Below, one piece after another: positions 5,870-6,250 of a stretch of 6,250 nucleotides of DNA. Under the pieces are notes generated by a model. The model had not been told where the DNA came from and ran no database searches. It was given only the letters and a program-made list of their open reading frames with translations. The position numbers and the translations under genes were made by a program. The stretch covers positions 1 through 6,250 of the forward strand of contig JANXPK010000140.1 in the NCBI GenBank assembly GCA_025357355.1. Reading direction: 5' to 3'. This DNA comes from Rhodobacterales bacterium (GTDB lineage Bacteria > Pseudomonadota > Alphaproteobacteria > Rhodobacterales > Rhodobacteraceae). Within the stretch, counting starts at the first letter, position 1, and the number at the start of each line of letters is the position of its first letter.

Positions 5870-6250
5870 TCAGAAGGAATGTTTCAGACCGAACGCGATG
5901 CCGTACTTGTCGTTGGCAAGACCCGCACCGGTGTCTTTCCAGCTTTTGCCGATGTTGAAATAGGCCGAATTGGTGTCGTCCAGCGCATAGGTCAGGCCGG
6001 TTGACACTTTCGGCGTCAACCAGGTCGTGCTGAACGCATTGCGGTAGCGCGCGTTGATGACGTTCCAGGTCAGTGCTTTGCTGATCTTGTAGTCGGCGGC
6101 CACCGACAGCGCATAATAGGCGACCGGGCCGGCGGCGTCGGTCGGATTGATCTTCGGCAACTGGCCGAACGCATACCCCAGCGTGGCCGTCGGCGTGACC
6201 GAGAACACCGGGCTTACCTTGAACTTGTAACCTGCGCTCAGTTCCAGTGC
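5870..6250 (-). CDS. Probable outer-membrane beta-barrel protein, C-terminal fragment (5' end beyond window)
   Basis: The minus-strand frame is open from the right edge to a TGA whose complement is at 5870-5872, giving 126 residues. A GTG codon at 6206-6208 is in frame, but coding continues upstream of it without a stop for 14 more codons, so it is most likely an internal Val and the gene runs off the window. The sequence shows short alternating polar/hydrophobic, aromatic-rich strands separated by G, N, D and P turns (for example Y-A-L-S-V-A-A-D-Y and A-Y-F-N-I-G-K-S-W). The protein ends in G-L-K-H-S-F: a terminal Phe with alternating hydrophobics is the signal used by the BAM complex for outer-membrane insertion. 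No family name can be given with certainty; OmpW-like or small porin-like are possibilities. It converges on bztD and has no evident link to the transporter beyond proximity. Confidence 0.6.
   Translation of the reverse strand, partial: ALELSAGYKFKVSPVFSVTPTATLGYAFGQLPKINPTDAAGPVAYYALSVAADYKISKALTWNVINARYRNAFSTTWLTPKVSTGLTYALDDTNSAYFNIGKSWKDTGAGLANDKYGIAFGLKHSF

Noticed and set aside
5870..6208. A complete 112-residue minus-strand protein starting at GTG 6206-6208
   Set aside because: The frame stays open to the window edge, with residues that continue the beta-strand pattern, and no Shine-Dalgarno or signal peptide is seen at the GTG. A longer gene extending past 6250 is more likely.

Overview
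The window is about 63-65% G+C by eye, densely coded, with strong third-position G/C preference. Its gene content points to an alphaproteobacterium, most likely of the Rhodobacteraceae (Rhodobacter/Paracoccus relatives). Two things support this: an ATP12-type F1-ATPase assembly chaperone, which is largely restricted to alphaproteobacteria and mitochondria, and a four-gene amino-acid ABC transporter of the BztABCD/AapJQMP type. The genus call is inference.

Layout. (1) Positions 1-252 hold the 3' end of an RluA/RluC-family pseudouridine synthase. (2) It overlaps by 4 bases (GTGA) the ATP12-family chaperone gene at 249-962. (3) A 209-base intergenic region (963-1171) carries an inverted repeat, a weak promoter candidate and two clean hairpins just upstream of the next ribosome binding site. 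(4) The transporter operon runs from 1172 to 5807: periplasmic binding protein (bztA/aapJ), two permeases (bztB/aapQ and bztC/aapM) and the ATPase (bztD/aapP). A 138-base gap with three hairpins separates bztA from bztB. bztB, bztC and bztD are tightly packed, with gaps of 1 and 9 bases. (5) A hairpin at 5808-5837 lies between bztD and a convergent minus-strand gene. (6) That gene (5870 to past 6250) encodes the C-terminal part of a probable outer-membrane beta-barrel protein. No gene-free stretch exceeds 300 bases.

How the genes work together. BztA should capture acidic and neutral amino acids (glutamate, glutamine, aspartate, asparagine in the characterised relatives) in the periplasm. It would deliver them to a BztB-BztC heterodimer in the inner membrane, driven by BztD. 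The spacing suggests a stoichiometry-setting design: a binding-protein gene flanked by RNA structure on both sides, then three translationally coupled membrane-complex genes. The upstream pair is housekeeping (RNA modification and ATP synthase assembly) and probably a separate transcription unit.

I see no mobile element, CRISPR array, tRNA/rRNA or defence system, and no convincing new system. The most interesting items are the structured leaders of bztA and bztB and the enlarged membrane region in the middle of BztC.
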